Below, in pieces: positions 21,947-31,544 of a stretch of DNA of 35,628 nt. Made by a program: the position numbers and the translations under genes. The notes under the pieces were generated by a model. That model worked only from the letters and a program-made list of their open reading frames with translations, searched no databases and had not been told where the DNA came from. Origin of the DNA: a virus; the IMG/VR virus record IMGVR_UViG_3300028815_000049, positions 1 through 35,628 of that record, one strand, 5' to 3'. Each line of letters begins with the position of its first letter. The first letter of the stretch is position 1.

Positions 21947-24463
21947 CTACGCATCACTGATTCGAGACGCTGTTGCGCTGCCCCCGGTTGAACCCAGTGA
22001 ACTATTGGCTTCATACGTCTTGATTGGCGTGCCGCCGCCATCTCGCACGCGCACGCGGAGATCCTGTGCAGACTCATACTTGACGGTATAACTTTCTGTG
22101 CTGCTTGTTGCAGCCAGATCCAGGTACGCAAGCATCACCCCATTAGTTGCTATCGCATCTTCTGGGTCGGTGAAGTCCGTACTTGGTATAGTAAACTCGT
22201 CATCACCATCGTGACTGGTGTACGGCACACGTTTGATGCGGCCATCGTCAAGTGTGATACGCAGCACCCCGCTAGTCGGAGTATTGTCCGGAATATTCCC
22301 TGTACCGACATCCACAATTGTCGTAGTACTATTTAGCCCCGTATTCAACGTCATCTGATCAAAGTCGAATGCATCGCCGGTATCTTTGGGACCGACCAAA
22401 ACCCTGTCACCTATGACCAGACCGTAGAGATACCACGTCACGTTGTTGGGTGCCGAGTTCACGTCGCCGTCTAAGTCTGTGACCGTATCCGGGAAGCTGA
22501 GGTCGTCCTTGTCCACGCCAAGTCCGAACCCGCCAATCAGAGATCCCACAAAGGATCCGATAAATACCGGCGTCACCGTCTGGCCGGTCACGCTGCCGTT
22601 GACATCGCAGTCTGCGCCAGACGAAAATCCGTATATGTACGAGTTATCCACCGGGGCAGCACCAGTGCACAACATGATGTGGTGCTTGGTGCCGGTGGTG
22701 TCGTTGGCCAGCAACAAGCCGCTACCGCCCTCCTTGTCGTTGTCTGTAACGGTGACGTTGATGTCCGCAGTAACTCCGGTTGCGCCGTTGCCTTCTCCCA
22801 TTTGATATTCAGTGATGGTCTCTTCGTCTGTTTGTACTGCTACGTTGTCGTCACCAGGGGTCAATGTGAACCCTGTGCCAGATCCATCGGTTGAAGACTG
22901 AGTAAGCTGTACGCCGCTAAATGCTCCCGTGCAATTGGTATTGCTAACCGTAAACTCTGTAACGGTTCCAGTGGAGTGATTATCGACTGTAATTTCACAG
23001 CCACACGACAAGGTGATTACGTCGTTTGCTTCATAATCAGAACCGCCACTGAACGTGCCTTCAGTAGTCGGGGAATTGTCATATGAAGTTTCGTCTTGCG
23101 CGTCAACCAAATCCTTCAATGACTTGGACGTGTCTTCTAACGCAACAATCATGCTCGTCGAACCATTGTCCCACATAATGCGGCCCGCTGCTCCGTTTGC
23201 GCCGATACGCACGTAGTTGCCCACTGTAAAGGTTCCGCCAGCCAACGTGTCATAGGTAATCTGCGTACCCCACACCACGGTCTCACCCTCGCGGAATGTA
23301 CCGGTCAAGCCATCGTAGCTATACGTGTGCGTGATGCCTTTGTATAGCTCGCCGTCCACGCCAGCCACGTGTTTGGCAGTACCAGTCTTGGTCAGGTCTT
23401 TTGCAAACTCCCAGACGGCCTTAAGTTGGTCACCGCTGGTGTCCGCGCCGTATGTCCACTTACTGTAGTACGGCTGGTCTCCGTTGCCGTCCTCAATGTC
23501 GATCTGCTGGAATCCGCCGACCGGACGGTCCTCGTCGATCTCCACGTTGTCGGTGTCTGGCGTCAAGTAGAAGCCCGTGCCGGAGCCGCTGGTAGATACC
23601 TGGTCAAGCTGCTCTGCGCTAGCTGCTCCGGTGCAGCCACTAGCATCCACGGTAAATTCAGTAACTGTACCAGTAGAATGATTATCTACAGTTATAATTG
23701 TTCCGTCTTCTAAAGTAATTGTATCAGCGGTATTATAACCAGATCCGCCATTAAACGTACCCTCTGAAGTCGGACTGTTGTCATAGCTGGTCTCGTCTTG
23801 CGCGTCAACCAGTACAGTACCAGAGTTGACGACGTGTGTGTACGCAGTCACTGTGCCTTCCGCCGTATCATTCTGCGGATCGTCCACTGTACCGAGAGCG
23901 GCCACGGCCTCTCCAGTACCAAGCGTCACATTAAAGAATGAGTAGCTGTCTCCGTAGTTACGCGCCTGGACAATGATGTTTTTCTGGTCAATGTCGCAGC
24001 CCCACTCACGGGATTTCACCAAGATGCGCATCAGCACGTTGCCGCCGCCATTGAATGCGCTAGTCTGGTCGCCCCAGAACGGCGCATCACCGTCGTACAA
24101 CACCTTGTCCTGCACCACTTGAATCTGCGTGTCGGCGCTGACCACAGAGCCTAGCACTTTTAGTCCAGAATAAATAGTTTCCGTTGCGCCGGATCCCTGT
24201 GTAATAGAGCCACCGTACAGAAACTCAGCCGCAGCGTCGTTAATATTATAGGTGCCCAAGAGAGTGATAATGTCATTAGTGGACCTCTCACTGGGCGTAT
24301 CTGACGTGATGTCAAGAATATCATCCGAAGCACCGGCTGTGCTTGCATTGTCTGCCAAATCTTGTAACCATCTGTGCAGTTCTAGTACCGTGTACGTGCT
24401 AGTGCCAGATTCGTGCCGGATATCTCCAGCCGTATTCACTGAGAAATCATCACCGATAGCCAT
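21947..24463 (-). CDS. Large beta-rich tail appendage protein with duplicated domain, 838 aa
   Basis: The first 210 residues include ELHRWLQDLADNA and YSGLKVLGSVVSADTQIQVV, a layout also seen in other large phage structural proteins. Residues 218-309 and 452-543 are two copies of one domain (shared parts DAQDETSYDNSPT, TVDNHSTGTVTEFTV, GSGTGF.LTP). The C-terminal part is acidic and beta-rich (TSHDGDDEFTIPSTDFTDPED). It is probably part of the virion surface or tail, following the fibre gene. AGGAG lies nine bases before ATG 24463. Role is inferred. Confidence 0.7.
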   Translation of the reverse strand: MAIGDDFSVNTAGDIRHESGTSTYTVLELHRWLQDLADNASTAGASDDILDITSDTPSERSTNDIITLLGTYNINDAAAEFLYGGSITQGSGATETIYSGLKVLGSVVSADTQIQVVQDKVLYDGDAPFWGDQTSAFNGGGNVLMRILVKSREWGCDIDQKNIIVQARNYGDSYSFFNVTLGTGEAVAALGTVDDPQNDTAEGTVTAYTHVVNSGTVLVDAQDETSYDNSPTSEGTFNGGSGYNTADTITLEDGTIITVDNHSTGTVTEFTVDASGCTGAASAEQLDQVSTSGSGTGFYLTPDTDNVEIDEDRPVGGFQQIDIEDGNGDQPYYSKWTYGADTSGDQLKAVWEFAKDLTKTGTAKHVAGVDGELYKGITHTYSYDGLTGTFREGETVVWGTQITYDTLAGGTFTVGNYVRIGANGAAGRIMWDNGSTSMIVALEDTSKSLKDLVDAQDETSYDNSPTTEGTFSGGSDYEANDVITLSCGCEITVDNHSTGTVTEFTVSNTNCTGAFSGVQLTQSSTDGSGTGFTLTPGDDNVAVQTDEETITEYQMGEGNGATGVTADINVTVTDNDKEGGSGLLLANDTTGTKHHIMLCTGAAPVDNSYIYGFSSGADCDVNGSVTGQTVTPVFIGSFVGSLIGGFGLGVDKDDLSFPDTVTDLDGDVNSAPNNVTWYLYGLVIGDRVLVGPKDTGDAFDFDQMTLNTGLNSTTTIVDVGTGNIPDNTPTSGVLRITLDDGRIKRVPYTSHDGDDEFTIPSTDFTDPEDAIATNGVMLAYLDLAATSSTESYTVKYESAQDLRVRVRDGGGTPIKTYEANSSLGSTGGSATASRISDA
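22835..23110 (-). repeat. Second copy of the 92-residue duplicated domain
   Basis: This segment encodes residues 452-543 of the 838-aa protein. It differs from the first copy mainly in the middle, where LEDGTI is replaced by LSCGCE, adding two cysteines. The copies are offset by 234 residues, with an unrelated 142-residue segment between them. Confidence 0.85.
23537..23812 (-). repeat. First copy of the 92-residue duplicated domain
   Basis: This segment encodes residues 218-309 of the 838-aa protein. Compared with the second copy, the protein is well conserved while many codon third positions differ. One 19-base stretch is identical in both (reading TCGTCTTGCGCGTCAACCA on the + strand). Confidence 0.85.
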
Positions 24464-24479
24464 GTGGTGCCGCTCCTAA

Positions 24480-26114
24480 TTATTTAAGGCCATACCCAAT
24501 TATTGTAAGGTCAACTGTAGCTGTACCGGCTTCATCGTCCCAGTACAGATGAACTTCGTCGCTTGCGTCTTCATCTTCGTAAGCGTAGTCCAAAGAGATA
24601 ATCATGTCTCCGCGCCCGCGCTCCATTAATTGCATCGCCCCAATACTTGCATCGTCTGTGATCAAACCATTATCGTTCTGTAGCAGATACAGGTTCCACC
24701 TGTTAGACAGAGTTTCAACCCGAATGGTTTTGATCAATGCTTTTGATGTTGCCCAATTGGTGGCGTCAGATAAGTGAATATCTCCTTCCGTCAAACCTGT
24801 AGCTATGATACGTTTATACACCGGACAATCATCCTTGTCTTGGGGTTGCCATTGCCCGGCGGTTGAGTTCCACACGGCGATCTGGCCGGATGTTGCACCA
24901 GAACCGCCGATGTGCGTGATGGCTAATGTGCTGCCATTTACTTTATACCCTACGGTTGCGTCGATATCTCCTGTGACATGCAGAGATGTGCTGGTTTCAA
25001 AACGAGAATCACCGTTGTCCCATTTAAAGTATTGTCCGCTCGCATTGGCATTATCTCTAAAATATATCCAGCCATCTCCGTCCGTTGAAGCCAGTCCGCG
25101 CACATAAATAGCGCCAGCTTCCGTCCACAAGGCACCACCTGTGAATTCGAAAACACCTAAATTCTGGAATCGCATTGCCCAATTGCCAAAACTATCAACA
25201 ACACGAATAAAATTATTATAAGCACCATTACCAAAATATACAATTGAGGTGGTAATGTTGTTATCTTGATTTATATACAGGTCTCCGTCAACAAAACAAT
25301 CCCCGCCAATACTAACGTCATCAGTGAATGTTGCATTTACTCCATTTAAAGTTGAGGATATAGACACTTGCCCAACGACATCAAGCTCTACGCTCGGAGC
25401 TGTGGTGCGTACACCAACACGCAAGTTAGACGTATCGAACGACATGATTTGATTAAAAGCTGATCCGTTAGTAGAACCTTTGATATTTAAAATGGCATCA
25501 CCGTCTGTGTCTATTCGTGCCTTAGCTGTGCCGCTGGTAGTCTTGAACGTGATATAAGGAACGGATCCAATGCTTCTCTGTAGCTCCACCCTATTCCCTT
25601 GAATCCCATATATTCCCAAATTTAGGTCGTCGTTCATTTGGAACTGGTTATCCGAGTCATCCCACTTTATGTATCGCCCACTCGGAGATGCGGACTCATA
25701 GAAGTAAAGGTAACTATCCCCGTCTAATCCATCATAGTTGATATATACATCGCCGTTGGACCGCAGAGTATTGGCAGTCAGCGTGCCAGCAAATGTCGGG
25801 TCGTCAACAACGGCCACCGTCACATTAGATACTGATGTACTTATCTGGATGTTTGTGCCCGCGCTAATTAAGTTAACGAATGTCGGCTTACCAGTCACCT
25901 CGTCCCAAGGATGCGTGTGCGGATCCGGCGGAAATGTGCCTGTGCAACAAGTGCTAGATACTTCACCCCATACCGCTACGCCATCCGGACCAACCAGCAA
26001 TGCATTACCTGGCGATCCTTCATTAGTTGGTATATCTTGAATCCATCGCCAATTCAATATGCGATTGAATGCTAAATCTAAATCATCGTCGGCATAGAAC
26101 TTGCCACGAATCAT
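24480..26114 (-). CDS. Tail fibre protein, 544 aa
   Basis: The product begins with a short helical part (DLDLAFNRILNWRWIQDIP) and then the fibre-type motif PHTHPWDEVTGKP (65-77), whose HxH group binds metal in several phage fibres. Next is a long repetitive beta-rich shaft containing two copies of a 35-residue element (128-162 and 343-377). GNALLVGPDGVAVWG (36-50) and GQIAVWNSTAGQWQP (410-424) are also typical of fibre shafts. The C-terminal 100 residues form a separate domain. The gene is coupled to the beta-helix spike upstream (TAATG) and has AAGGAG before ATG 26114. Confidence 0.78.
   Translation of the reverse strand: MIRGKFYADDDLDLAFNRILNWRWIQDIPTNEGSPGNALLVGPDGVAVWGEVSSTCCTGTFPPDPHTHPWDEVTGKPTFVNLISAGTNIQISTSVSNVTVAVVDDPTFAGTLTANTLRSNGDVYINYDGLDGDSYLYFYESASPSGRYIKWDDSDNQFQMNDDLNLGIYGIQGNRVELQRSIGSVPYITFKTTSGTAKARIDTDGDAILNIKGSTNGSAFNQIMSFDTSNLRVGVRTTAPSVELDVVGQVSISSTLNGVNATFTDDVSIGGDCFVDGDLYINQDNNITTSIVYFGNGAYNNFIRVVDSFGNWAMRFQNLGVFEFTGGALWTEAGAIYVRGLASTDGDGWIYFRDNANASGQYFKWDNGDSRFETSTSLHVTGDIDATVGYKVNGSTLAITHIGGSGATSGQIAVWNSTAGQWQPQDKDDCPVYKRIIATGLTEGDIHLSDATNWATSKALIKTIRVETLSNRWNLYLLQNDNGLITDDASIGAMQLMERGRGDMIISLDYAYEDEDASDEVHLYWDDEAGTATVDLTIIGYGLK
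24984..25088 (-). repeat. Fibre shaft repeat, copy 2
   Basis: Encodes residues 343-377 of the fibre. Core pattern is DGDGWIYFRDNANASGQYFKW, closely related to copy 1 at 25629-25733, and suggests extension of the shaft by duplication. Confidence 0.65.
25629..25733 (-). repeat. Fibre shaft repeat, copy 1
   Basis: Encodes residues 128-162 of the fibre. Core pattern is DGDSYLYFYESASPSGRYIKW followed by D-x-x-x-x-F. It matches copy 2 at 24984-25088 in protein sequence. Confidence 0.65.
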
Positions 26115-27832
26115 TATTGCTCCTTATGGCCGACAACCTTCGCGCTGAACACATTAAGCGTCACATAATCCGTAGTGTTTGCAACATATGACGTAGCAAT
26201 AAATGTATTGGCACTAGTCCTGTCGAACGGAAACTCAGAGCCGCCGCCAGGATACCCTCCTGTGGGCGCATTGTGCATATTGCCGTACCACAACAGACCA
26301 GTTGTATCGCTGACTATATATACATGTGCCACCATCATCGCCGCTTGTGCGCCCGCTGAACTATATATTTGTTGGCCGACAATAGTGCCGCTAACGCTGC
26401 CGATGCGCACACGCACTGTAGCAGTGTCGTTGGCATTGGTCTTATTGGTGTGTACCTGGTACATTATCTCGTCGCCAACTTCTAGCTGGCCTGCGGGCAC
26501 GGTAAAACTGGCCATGGCCGTCTCCACCGTGGTACCGAACGTGGTGTTGTACACATCCAAATGCAGGATGTTGCCGGGTAAGCTGCCCGTCTGGCCTTTG
26601 TTTCCGTAGTGCCGCAGGTCTGTCCCGCCGAACTGGATGCCCTGTGTGGTGGCCCCGTCCAGGTCGTTGTTGATCACCCGGCAGTCTGACGTGCTAGCCG
26701 TCAGCACCCCGTACGCACCCGCGTTACGCAGCACGTTGCCCTGGACTGTGACATACCGACTAGACCCCATGTCCACGCCGTCGCTGGTACAGTCGCCAAA
26801 GTTGCAATCAGACACCACGCCCTCGTCCACGTTCATGCTGATGCCATCCGCCGGAGCACCTGTTGCACCTGCGTACACGCACTCCGAAATAGACACGCGC
26901 TGTAGCTTGCCGGTTACGGTGCCTGCCACGATAGCGTCCTCGGCGTCCTGACCCTCGATCTTACAGCCACGAATGGTAACGTCGCCCCAGTAGCTAGCCC
27001 CGGTGCCGTTGGCTCCGGCCACGTAGATGCTTTCCTTGGCGCAGTTATCTATAACGCAGTCCGTTATAGCCACCCTGGACATGTACTGCGTGCCGGCTGC
27101 GGCCAGTTCGATGGCCTGCTCGGGACAGTCTATGGACACGCAGTTCTTGATGTGCAGATCCTGCACGTCGTCGCCTTGGATGTGGTGATCGTCGCCCGTC
27201 TTGAAGATACAATTGTCCACGTACACCCGCTGGCAACGGTTGCTGCCGCCATCATTGGTAAGCTGGAGAGCGATCCCTGAGAAGTCGTCGAAGATCACGT
27301 TCTGGAAGAACACGTCCGAAGCTCCGCGCACGATCACGCCGGCCTGTGCAGATCCTGCCCCAGTGTTGCCGTCCAGCGTCAGGTTCGAGAACATCAGACC
27401 GGACACGCCGCCAACATCCGTGCGGAACATGTATCCGGAGGTAGGCGAGGCGGTGAATTGCACCACGGACGACGGCCCGCAGCCGATGATTGCGACCCCG
27501 CTACCGACAAACGTGATGCCACCGCCCGTAGTGATGGTTGTATCTGGCGGAATCAACACCACGCCACCAGCGCCCGCCGCTGCCACGGCGTCGGCCAGGC
27601 TGTCGTAGCCCCCGGCGTGCACGATGTTCATAATCTTCTTGCCGCCAAGAATGGAGTAACCGGAGCTACCGGTCCCCATGTTCAAATCGCCTTCAGCCAG
27701 CAAGGGCCACTGGATATCGCTCGCGTTGAATCCAGACGTAAACTTGGACTCCAAAGACTGAACCCATGCATTCAACTTTTCAGCGGTCAGTATTTCTTTG
27801 TCCGCAAAAGTTGGGAACGAAACAGTAGCCAT
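26114..27832 (-). CDS. Tailspike-like protein with pectate-lyase-type beta-helix, 572 aa
   Basis: A short head (1-65, MATVSFPTFADKEILTAEKLNAWVQ) is followed by the start of a right-handed beta-helix (GGYDSLADAVAAAGAGGVVLIPPDTTITTG, 74-103) with many later coils (LMFSNLTLDGN, DVFFQNVIFDD, DLHIKNCVSID, RVAITDCVIDN, DVTIRGCKIEG). The last 150 residues form a separate beta domain. The fold is that of phage spikes that bind or cut host surface polysaccharide; catalytic residues cannot be assigned by eye. It overlaps both neighbours by a TAATG junction. Confidence 0.82.
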   Translation of the reverse strand: MATVSFPTFADKEILTAEKLNAWVQSLESKFTSGFNASDIQWPLLAEGDLNMGTGSSGYSILGGKKIMNIVHAGGYDSLADAVAAAGAGGVVLIPPDTTITTGGGITFVGSGVAIIGCGPSSVVQFTASPTSGYMFRTDVGGVSGLMFSNLTLDGNTGAGSAQAGVIVRGASDVFFQNVIFDDFSGIALQLTNDGGSNRCQRVYVDNCIFKTGDDHHIQGDDVQDLHIKNCVSIDCPEQAIELAAAGTQYMSRVAITDCVIDNCAKESIYVAGANGTGASYWGDVTIRGCKIEGQDAEDAIVAGTVTGKLQRVSISECVYAGATGAPADGISMNVDEGVVSDCNFGDCTSDGVDMGSSRYVTVQGNVLRNAGAYGVLTASTSDCRVINNDLDGATTQGIQFGGTDLRHYGNKGQTGSLPGNILHLDVYNTTFGTTVETAMASFTVPAGQLEVGDEIMYQVHTNKTNANDTATVRVRIGSVSGTIVGQQIYSSAGAQAAMMVAHVYIVSDTTGLLWYGNMHNAPTGGYPGGGSEFPFDRTSANTFIATSYVANTTDYVTLNVFSAKVVGHKEQ

Positions 27833-30063
27833 TATATGCCCTCTCTTTCAGGCCCGTCTGGCACGAAGTCTACTTCGTACCCCTGTAATACCAAGTCTTC
27901 CCCGTCATAGTCTTCAGCGGTCTTAATACGAAACTTAATATAGCGACCGCGTGCGTCCAGCGGAATCTCTATAGTACCAATCAATTGGTTGCTGTGTAAC
28001 ACGCCGTCTTTGTCTACAGTCAGACGGAAATCTTCGGATATAGTCTGCACATTAAATACGTTCTGTGTCACCGTTCGCGTCTGCCACCCGGTGATATCCG
28101 TCTGCCATTCTAGTTCCAAGTCCCAAGCCCCGCGTGGCTGCACAAACAGGCGCAGGTGCTTCCAGGTCTTCTTCTGGTGCTGGAGCCTAGCGTCTAGCGA
28201 GCGCCCGTTCAGATACGGACTTTCGAAGATTAGCTGCATCCGCTGGTCAAAGTTCATCTTCCAGTTGATATCGGTGACGCCCACGCGGCCATCGCTGGTG
28301 CCGTGCATGACCACCTGGATCACGGGGCTAGCCACCTCGACGCTAGACACAAACGTTGTGTCGGTAATCCATGGTCCATACCACTGGCCGTTAGCCACGT
28401 TGAACACGTACACCGCCGATACATCCGCTGCGCCCACCTGCTGGAACGCAAAGTACAGCAGCCCCAGCGTAGGGTTCCAGGCCACGGATGCTTTGTCCAT
28501 GGCGTCCTGGTCCACGCGGAACTGTTGGTTGGGAATCAGATCCCACATGTCCGCGATGGGTGCGCTTGGAGACTGTGCCTTGATGTCGCCGAATCGCTCG
28601 CTTGTCATCAGAGTGGTGAAGCCCTGCCTGCCGGCTAGCCACAGGTCGTTGCCCATGCGCTCGATGCAAGCTTGCCCGCCAGCACCCACGTCCTGCGTGA
28701 TGTTCTGCACCTGGAACGACTGTGGTGACGCACCTGTGATGCGCCAGGCACCCCGGTTGGTAGTCACAATGACACTGCCGTAGTACTCGCCGTACAGTCC
28801 GGTGATGGAGTCGCCGCGTTTGCCGGGAATGATCAGGTAACCTGCGTTGACGACCTCATCATAGGTTTCATCTGGATCAACATCTGGGGCAAACCAGACA
28901 TTGGGTTGACGGGACGCCGTGAAGTACACACGTAGAGGGTGGTTGCGGTCTCCCGCTGCAAACAGGCGTGTTCGGTGTTCCGTGCCAAAACGAACGTTCG
29001 GGGCGTCATCAAGAATCTGTACTGTGCCTTCTCCGTTCCAGGAATAGACTTGAGTGCTGAATCCATCGTCGCCGTCAAATATAATAATTTGGTCTTGAAA
29101 TTGCGCAAACTGAGCCTCGATTCCCGAGAGTTTTAGCAGTGGTGCCCAACTTTTTGTCAAGGCGTAGTCGACATACACGTAATTCACACTGCCGACCATC
29201 AGGTACCTGCGCACCGACGCTCTGCCCGTGATGACTTTGAAGTCCGTGCCGGAGGACATGCGGCTGGCCACGAACGCGGAACTGGTCTCGTCGTCGTCGA
29301 ACATGAAGTCGTACAGGTAGAAGGTCCATCGATCCGACAGAGTATTGTCCGTCTCTACCTCGATCTCGATATAACTGCTGGTCGAGAATGCCTGGTGTAG
29401 ATCGCAGCCTGTGGCCGTAGCATTCTCCACTTCGTCAATCAGCAACGTAGCCGTGGTCCCATCCCAACGGATCTCTATAGTGTGCGGCACACCGTCGCCT
29501 ACAGTTGCGTCCGTGGTCGACAGAGCAGCCCACGACGCACCATTCCAGTAATTTACCACAGTGTCGGTAAACTGGAAGGAGCAGCCCGTTTCTCCTGTGT
29601 CCGACCGCACCATCAGCGTCCAGGTGGCATCGGACGGCATGTTATTACATCGTTGTGTGAACCGTATAGACCACGTGTCGCCGCCGGAGTCGGTCAGCGT
29701 GCCGTCCGGGATCCACCCCAGATTGTATGTTTCCGTCCCGGCTGTAGTTGGAAAAACACTCAGCCTAAGCTGCCCGTTGTTAGTAACGGAGTCAAAATGA
29801 TCTTCGCTGCTATTGCTCTCCACCCAGTTTGTCAGATCGGTAAATGGTTCGTAATAATAGATATTGCCCAAACCTGCGGGCAGCTTGAGCACCTGGCCCC
29901 ACTGCTCCAGGCCAGGGCATTTGGAAATCAACCCGTCAAGACCCGCGTAGCAGTTCTGCGCACCCCATAGTTGGTTCTCGGCAATACTACCCTGCTGGCC
30001 GGCTGTAGTCAGCCCGCCGCGCAGAGGCATATTGTTAATCGTCAAGACTCTGCGCTTGCTCAT
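27832..30063 (-). CDS. Tail nozzle protein (tail tubular protein B / stabilisation protein-like), 743 aa
   Basis: The protein begins with NNMPLRGGLTT and AENQLWGAQNCYAGLDGLISKCPG, typical of short-tail nozzle proteins (T7 gp12, P22 gp10 type), which form the tail tip tube. The beta-propeller part includes TEHRTRLFAAGDRNHPLRVYF (361-381), ASRQPNVWF and VIVTTNRGAWRITG. Residues about 70-256 look like an inserted concanavalin/LamG-like beta sandwich (WSIRFTQR, TIEIRWDGTTATLLIDEVEN), which would sit on the outside. It is coupled to the adaptor gene by ATGA. The family call relies on these motifs and gene order. Confidence 0.75.
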   Translation of the reverse strand: MSKRRVLTINNMPLRGGLTTAGQQGSIAENQLWGAQNCYAGLDGLISKCPGLEQWGQVLKLPAGLGNIYYYEPFTDLTNWVESNSSEDHFDSVTNNGQLRLSVFPTTAGTETYNLGWIPDGTLTDSGGDTWSIRFTQRCNNMPSDATWTLMVRSDTGETGCSFQFTDTVVNYWNGASWAALSTTDATVGDGVPHTIEIRWDGTTATLLIDEVENATATGCDLHQAFSTSSYIEIEVETDNTLSDRWTFYLYDFMFDDDETSSAFVASRMSSGTDFKVITGRASVRRYLMVGSVNYVYVDYALTKSWAPLLKLSGIEAQFAQFQDQIIIFDGDDGFSTQVYSWNGEGTVQILDDAPNVRFGTEHRTRLFAAGDRNHPLRVYFTASRQPNVWFAPDVDPDETYDEVVNAGYLIIPGKRGDSITGLYGEYYGSVIVTTNRGAWRITGASPQSFQVQNITQDVGAGGQACIERMGNDLWLAGRQGFTTLMTSERFGDIKAQSPSAPIADMWDLIPNQQFRVDQDAMDKASVAWNPTLGLLYFAFQQVGAADVSAVYVFNVANGQWYGPWITDTTFVSSVEVASPVIQVVMHGTSDGRVGVTDINWKMNFDQRMQLIFESPYLNGRSLDARLQHQKKTWKHLRLFVQPRGAWDLELEWQTDITGWQTRTVTQNVFNVQTISEDFRLTVDKDGVLHSNQLIGTIEIPLDARGRYIKFRIKTAEDYDGEDLVLQGYEVDFVPDGPEREGI

Positions 30064-31076
30064 TTAAAGCCTACTCTATCTGAGCGGTCAAACTCATCGC
30101 CCCAGTCGATCTTCCTGGTGCCGTATTGCCACTTGCGGTATTGCATCTGTCTGTGCCGGCTGTCCGGTGTCAGTCGCGGAGCAGCTTCCGTCAACTCTGG
30201 CTGGCCGCGCTGGTTGTTGAACTCCCGCACAAAATCGCGCAGAACCACGTCCATCTTATCGGAATTTTCATAGTCCCTATTGGCCAGATGCAGCACGGCT
30301 TCGATGATCATGCTGTGATAGGTGTGCGGATACAGGATTCGGTCATTATCATTAACAACATCTGGATGAATCTTTTGGTACTCAAATGACAGCAACCGCT
30401 GGTTTTCAGGGTACGGATCAAAATGAATCAGGCGGTGCACTCCGTCCGGCGACAATCCCCACATGGTAAATACTTGTGGATCTGATATCAGAATAGAGTT
30501 ACCTCTGGCACGTCGACGCCTGGACATTTCTGACGGGGATACGTAGTCAATGCCATATGGAGCAAAGAAATTCTTCCACGAACCCAATGGACGCCCGAAG
30601 TCTTCCGGCAATGTGTACTGATCCTGCACAATCTTGTACAAAAGTTCCTCGCCGCTCAGCCCGCCGGTAGTTGTGTCGCCCAACCACGGACGGCTCAATT
30701 CCACCTGTATATTAGAATTGATTTGCGTTATTCGATATACGGTGTTCTCAGCGCCAATCTGCACTGCCCGGTTCTTGTAGCTTTGGTCCCAGTTTAGATC
30801 TCCTGTACGATTGGTCACCGATTGCTGCCATGTTTCGTCGCCGTTGGCCAACATAAAGAAGTCGTTGTCTTCCTCGCCGGGAATCAACAGCAAATCACCT
30901 TCTTCGCGCAACAGCGGCCAGTCCGCTCCGGCGTCCAGGGACTTCAAGACGCGATTGGTAAGCTTCAGAATCTTCCGCTGTTCTGGCTCTAGTTCGCCAG
31001 CACCTTCCAGCGTGGAGATCTGCTTCCAGCCCAACCGGTCCACAATCTCATTCATTAAGTCGAGTCCAAGTATCAT
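30060..31076 (-). CDS. Head-tail adaptor (tail tubular protein A-like), 338 aa
   Basis: The start MILGLDLMNEIVDRLGWKQ, the helical segment ILKLTNRVLKSLDAGADWPLLREEG, the beta part YTLPEDFGRP and the late helices HSMIIEAVLHLANRDYENSDKMD follow the layout of T7 gp11 / P22 gp4-like adaptors, which link the portal to the nozzle. ATG 31076 is chosen over a start at 31115 because GAGGA lies seven bases upstream and it clears the preceding stop (31078). Its pairing with a nozzle gene downstream is the usual short-tail order. Confidence 0.78.
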   Translation of the reverse strand: MILGLDLMNEIVDRLGWKQISTLEGAGELEPEQRKILKLTNRVLKSLDAGADWPLLREEGDLLLIPGEEDNDFFMLANGDETWQQSVTNRTGDLNWDQSYKNRAVQIGAENTVYRITQINSNIQVELSRPWLGDTTTGGLSGEELLYKIVQDQYTLPEDFGRPLGSWKNFFAPYGIDYVSPSEMSRRRRARGNSILISDPQVFTMWGLSPDGVHRLIHFDPYPENQRLLSFEYQKIHPDVVNDNDRILYPHTYHSMIIEAVLHLANRDYENSDKMDVVLRDFVREFNNQRGQPELTEAAPRLTPDSRHRQMQYRKWQYGTRKIDWGDEFDRSDRVGFK

Positions 31077-31077
31077 C

Positions 31078-31536
31078 TCAAGTCCTCGGGCTAGCCATGA
31101 TATTGAGCGAAGCATCGCCAGTGGTAGTGGTGACGCTGGAAACTAGCAGGGTAATGTACATGCCGTATGGTAATTGCAGGCCGTCTAAGCCTACCGCGCT
31201 GGTAAACGGCAGAACACGAAAATGGCTGACTGGAGATACTGAGCTAGTGGCCTGTGTAATCACAGTAGCCGACGTCGCGCTGCCAACTTCCAGAAGATCC
31301 AGTACAGTTGCTTTGGCCGCCGTCTGACTCTCGTTGCCATAAGAATAGGCTTTAATAGACAGACCGGACACGCTAGCCACGCCCGTTACCACCACGTCAA
31401 CAACTTTCTCCCCAGGAGGCACGTTAACTGTGTAAAGGCCGTCTGCCGTGGCGGCAGTGCAACTTATGGTTGTTTGGTACCTGGTGACCTCGCCGCCAGG
31501 AAAAAAGCTCCTACCTTGTACATACGGGTATGCCAT
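31078..31536 (-). CDS. Small beta-rich virion protein, 152 aa
   Basis: The product is rich in Ser, Thr, Val and Ala with predicted strands (GLYTVNVPPGEKVVDVVVTGVASV, GMYITLLVSSVTTTTGDASLNIMA) and no helices or signal peptide. It resembles the 138-aa protein encoded at 34993-35409 in composition and size, so both may be capsid or tail surface proteins. AGGAG lies upstream of ATG 31536. No family is recognised. Confidence 0.6.
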   Translation of the reverse strand: MAYPYVQGRSFFPGGEVTRYQTTISCTAATADGLYTVNVPPGEKVVDVVVTGVASVSGLSIKAYSYGNESQTAAKATVLDLLEVGSATSATVITQATSSVSPVSHFRVLPFTSAVGLDGLQLPYGMYITLLVSSVTTTTGDASLNIMASPRT

Positions 31537-31544
31537 GTCTTCTC

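Noticed and set aside
27989-28783. 264-codon + strand frame over the nozzle gene
   Set aside because: Shadow of the nozzle frame, rich in Ser/Cys/Trp, with no recognisable domain.
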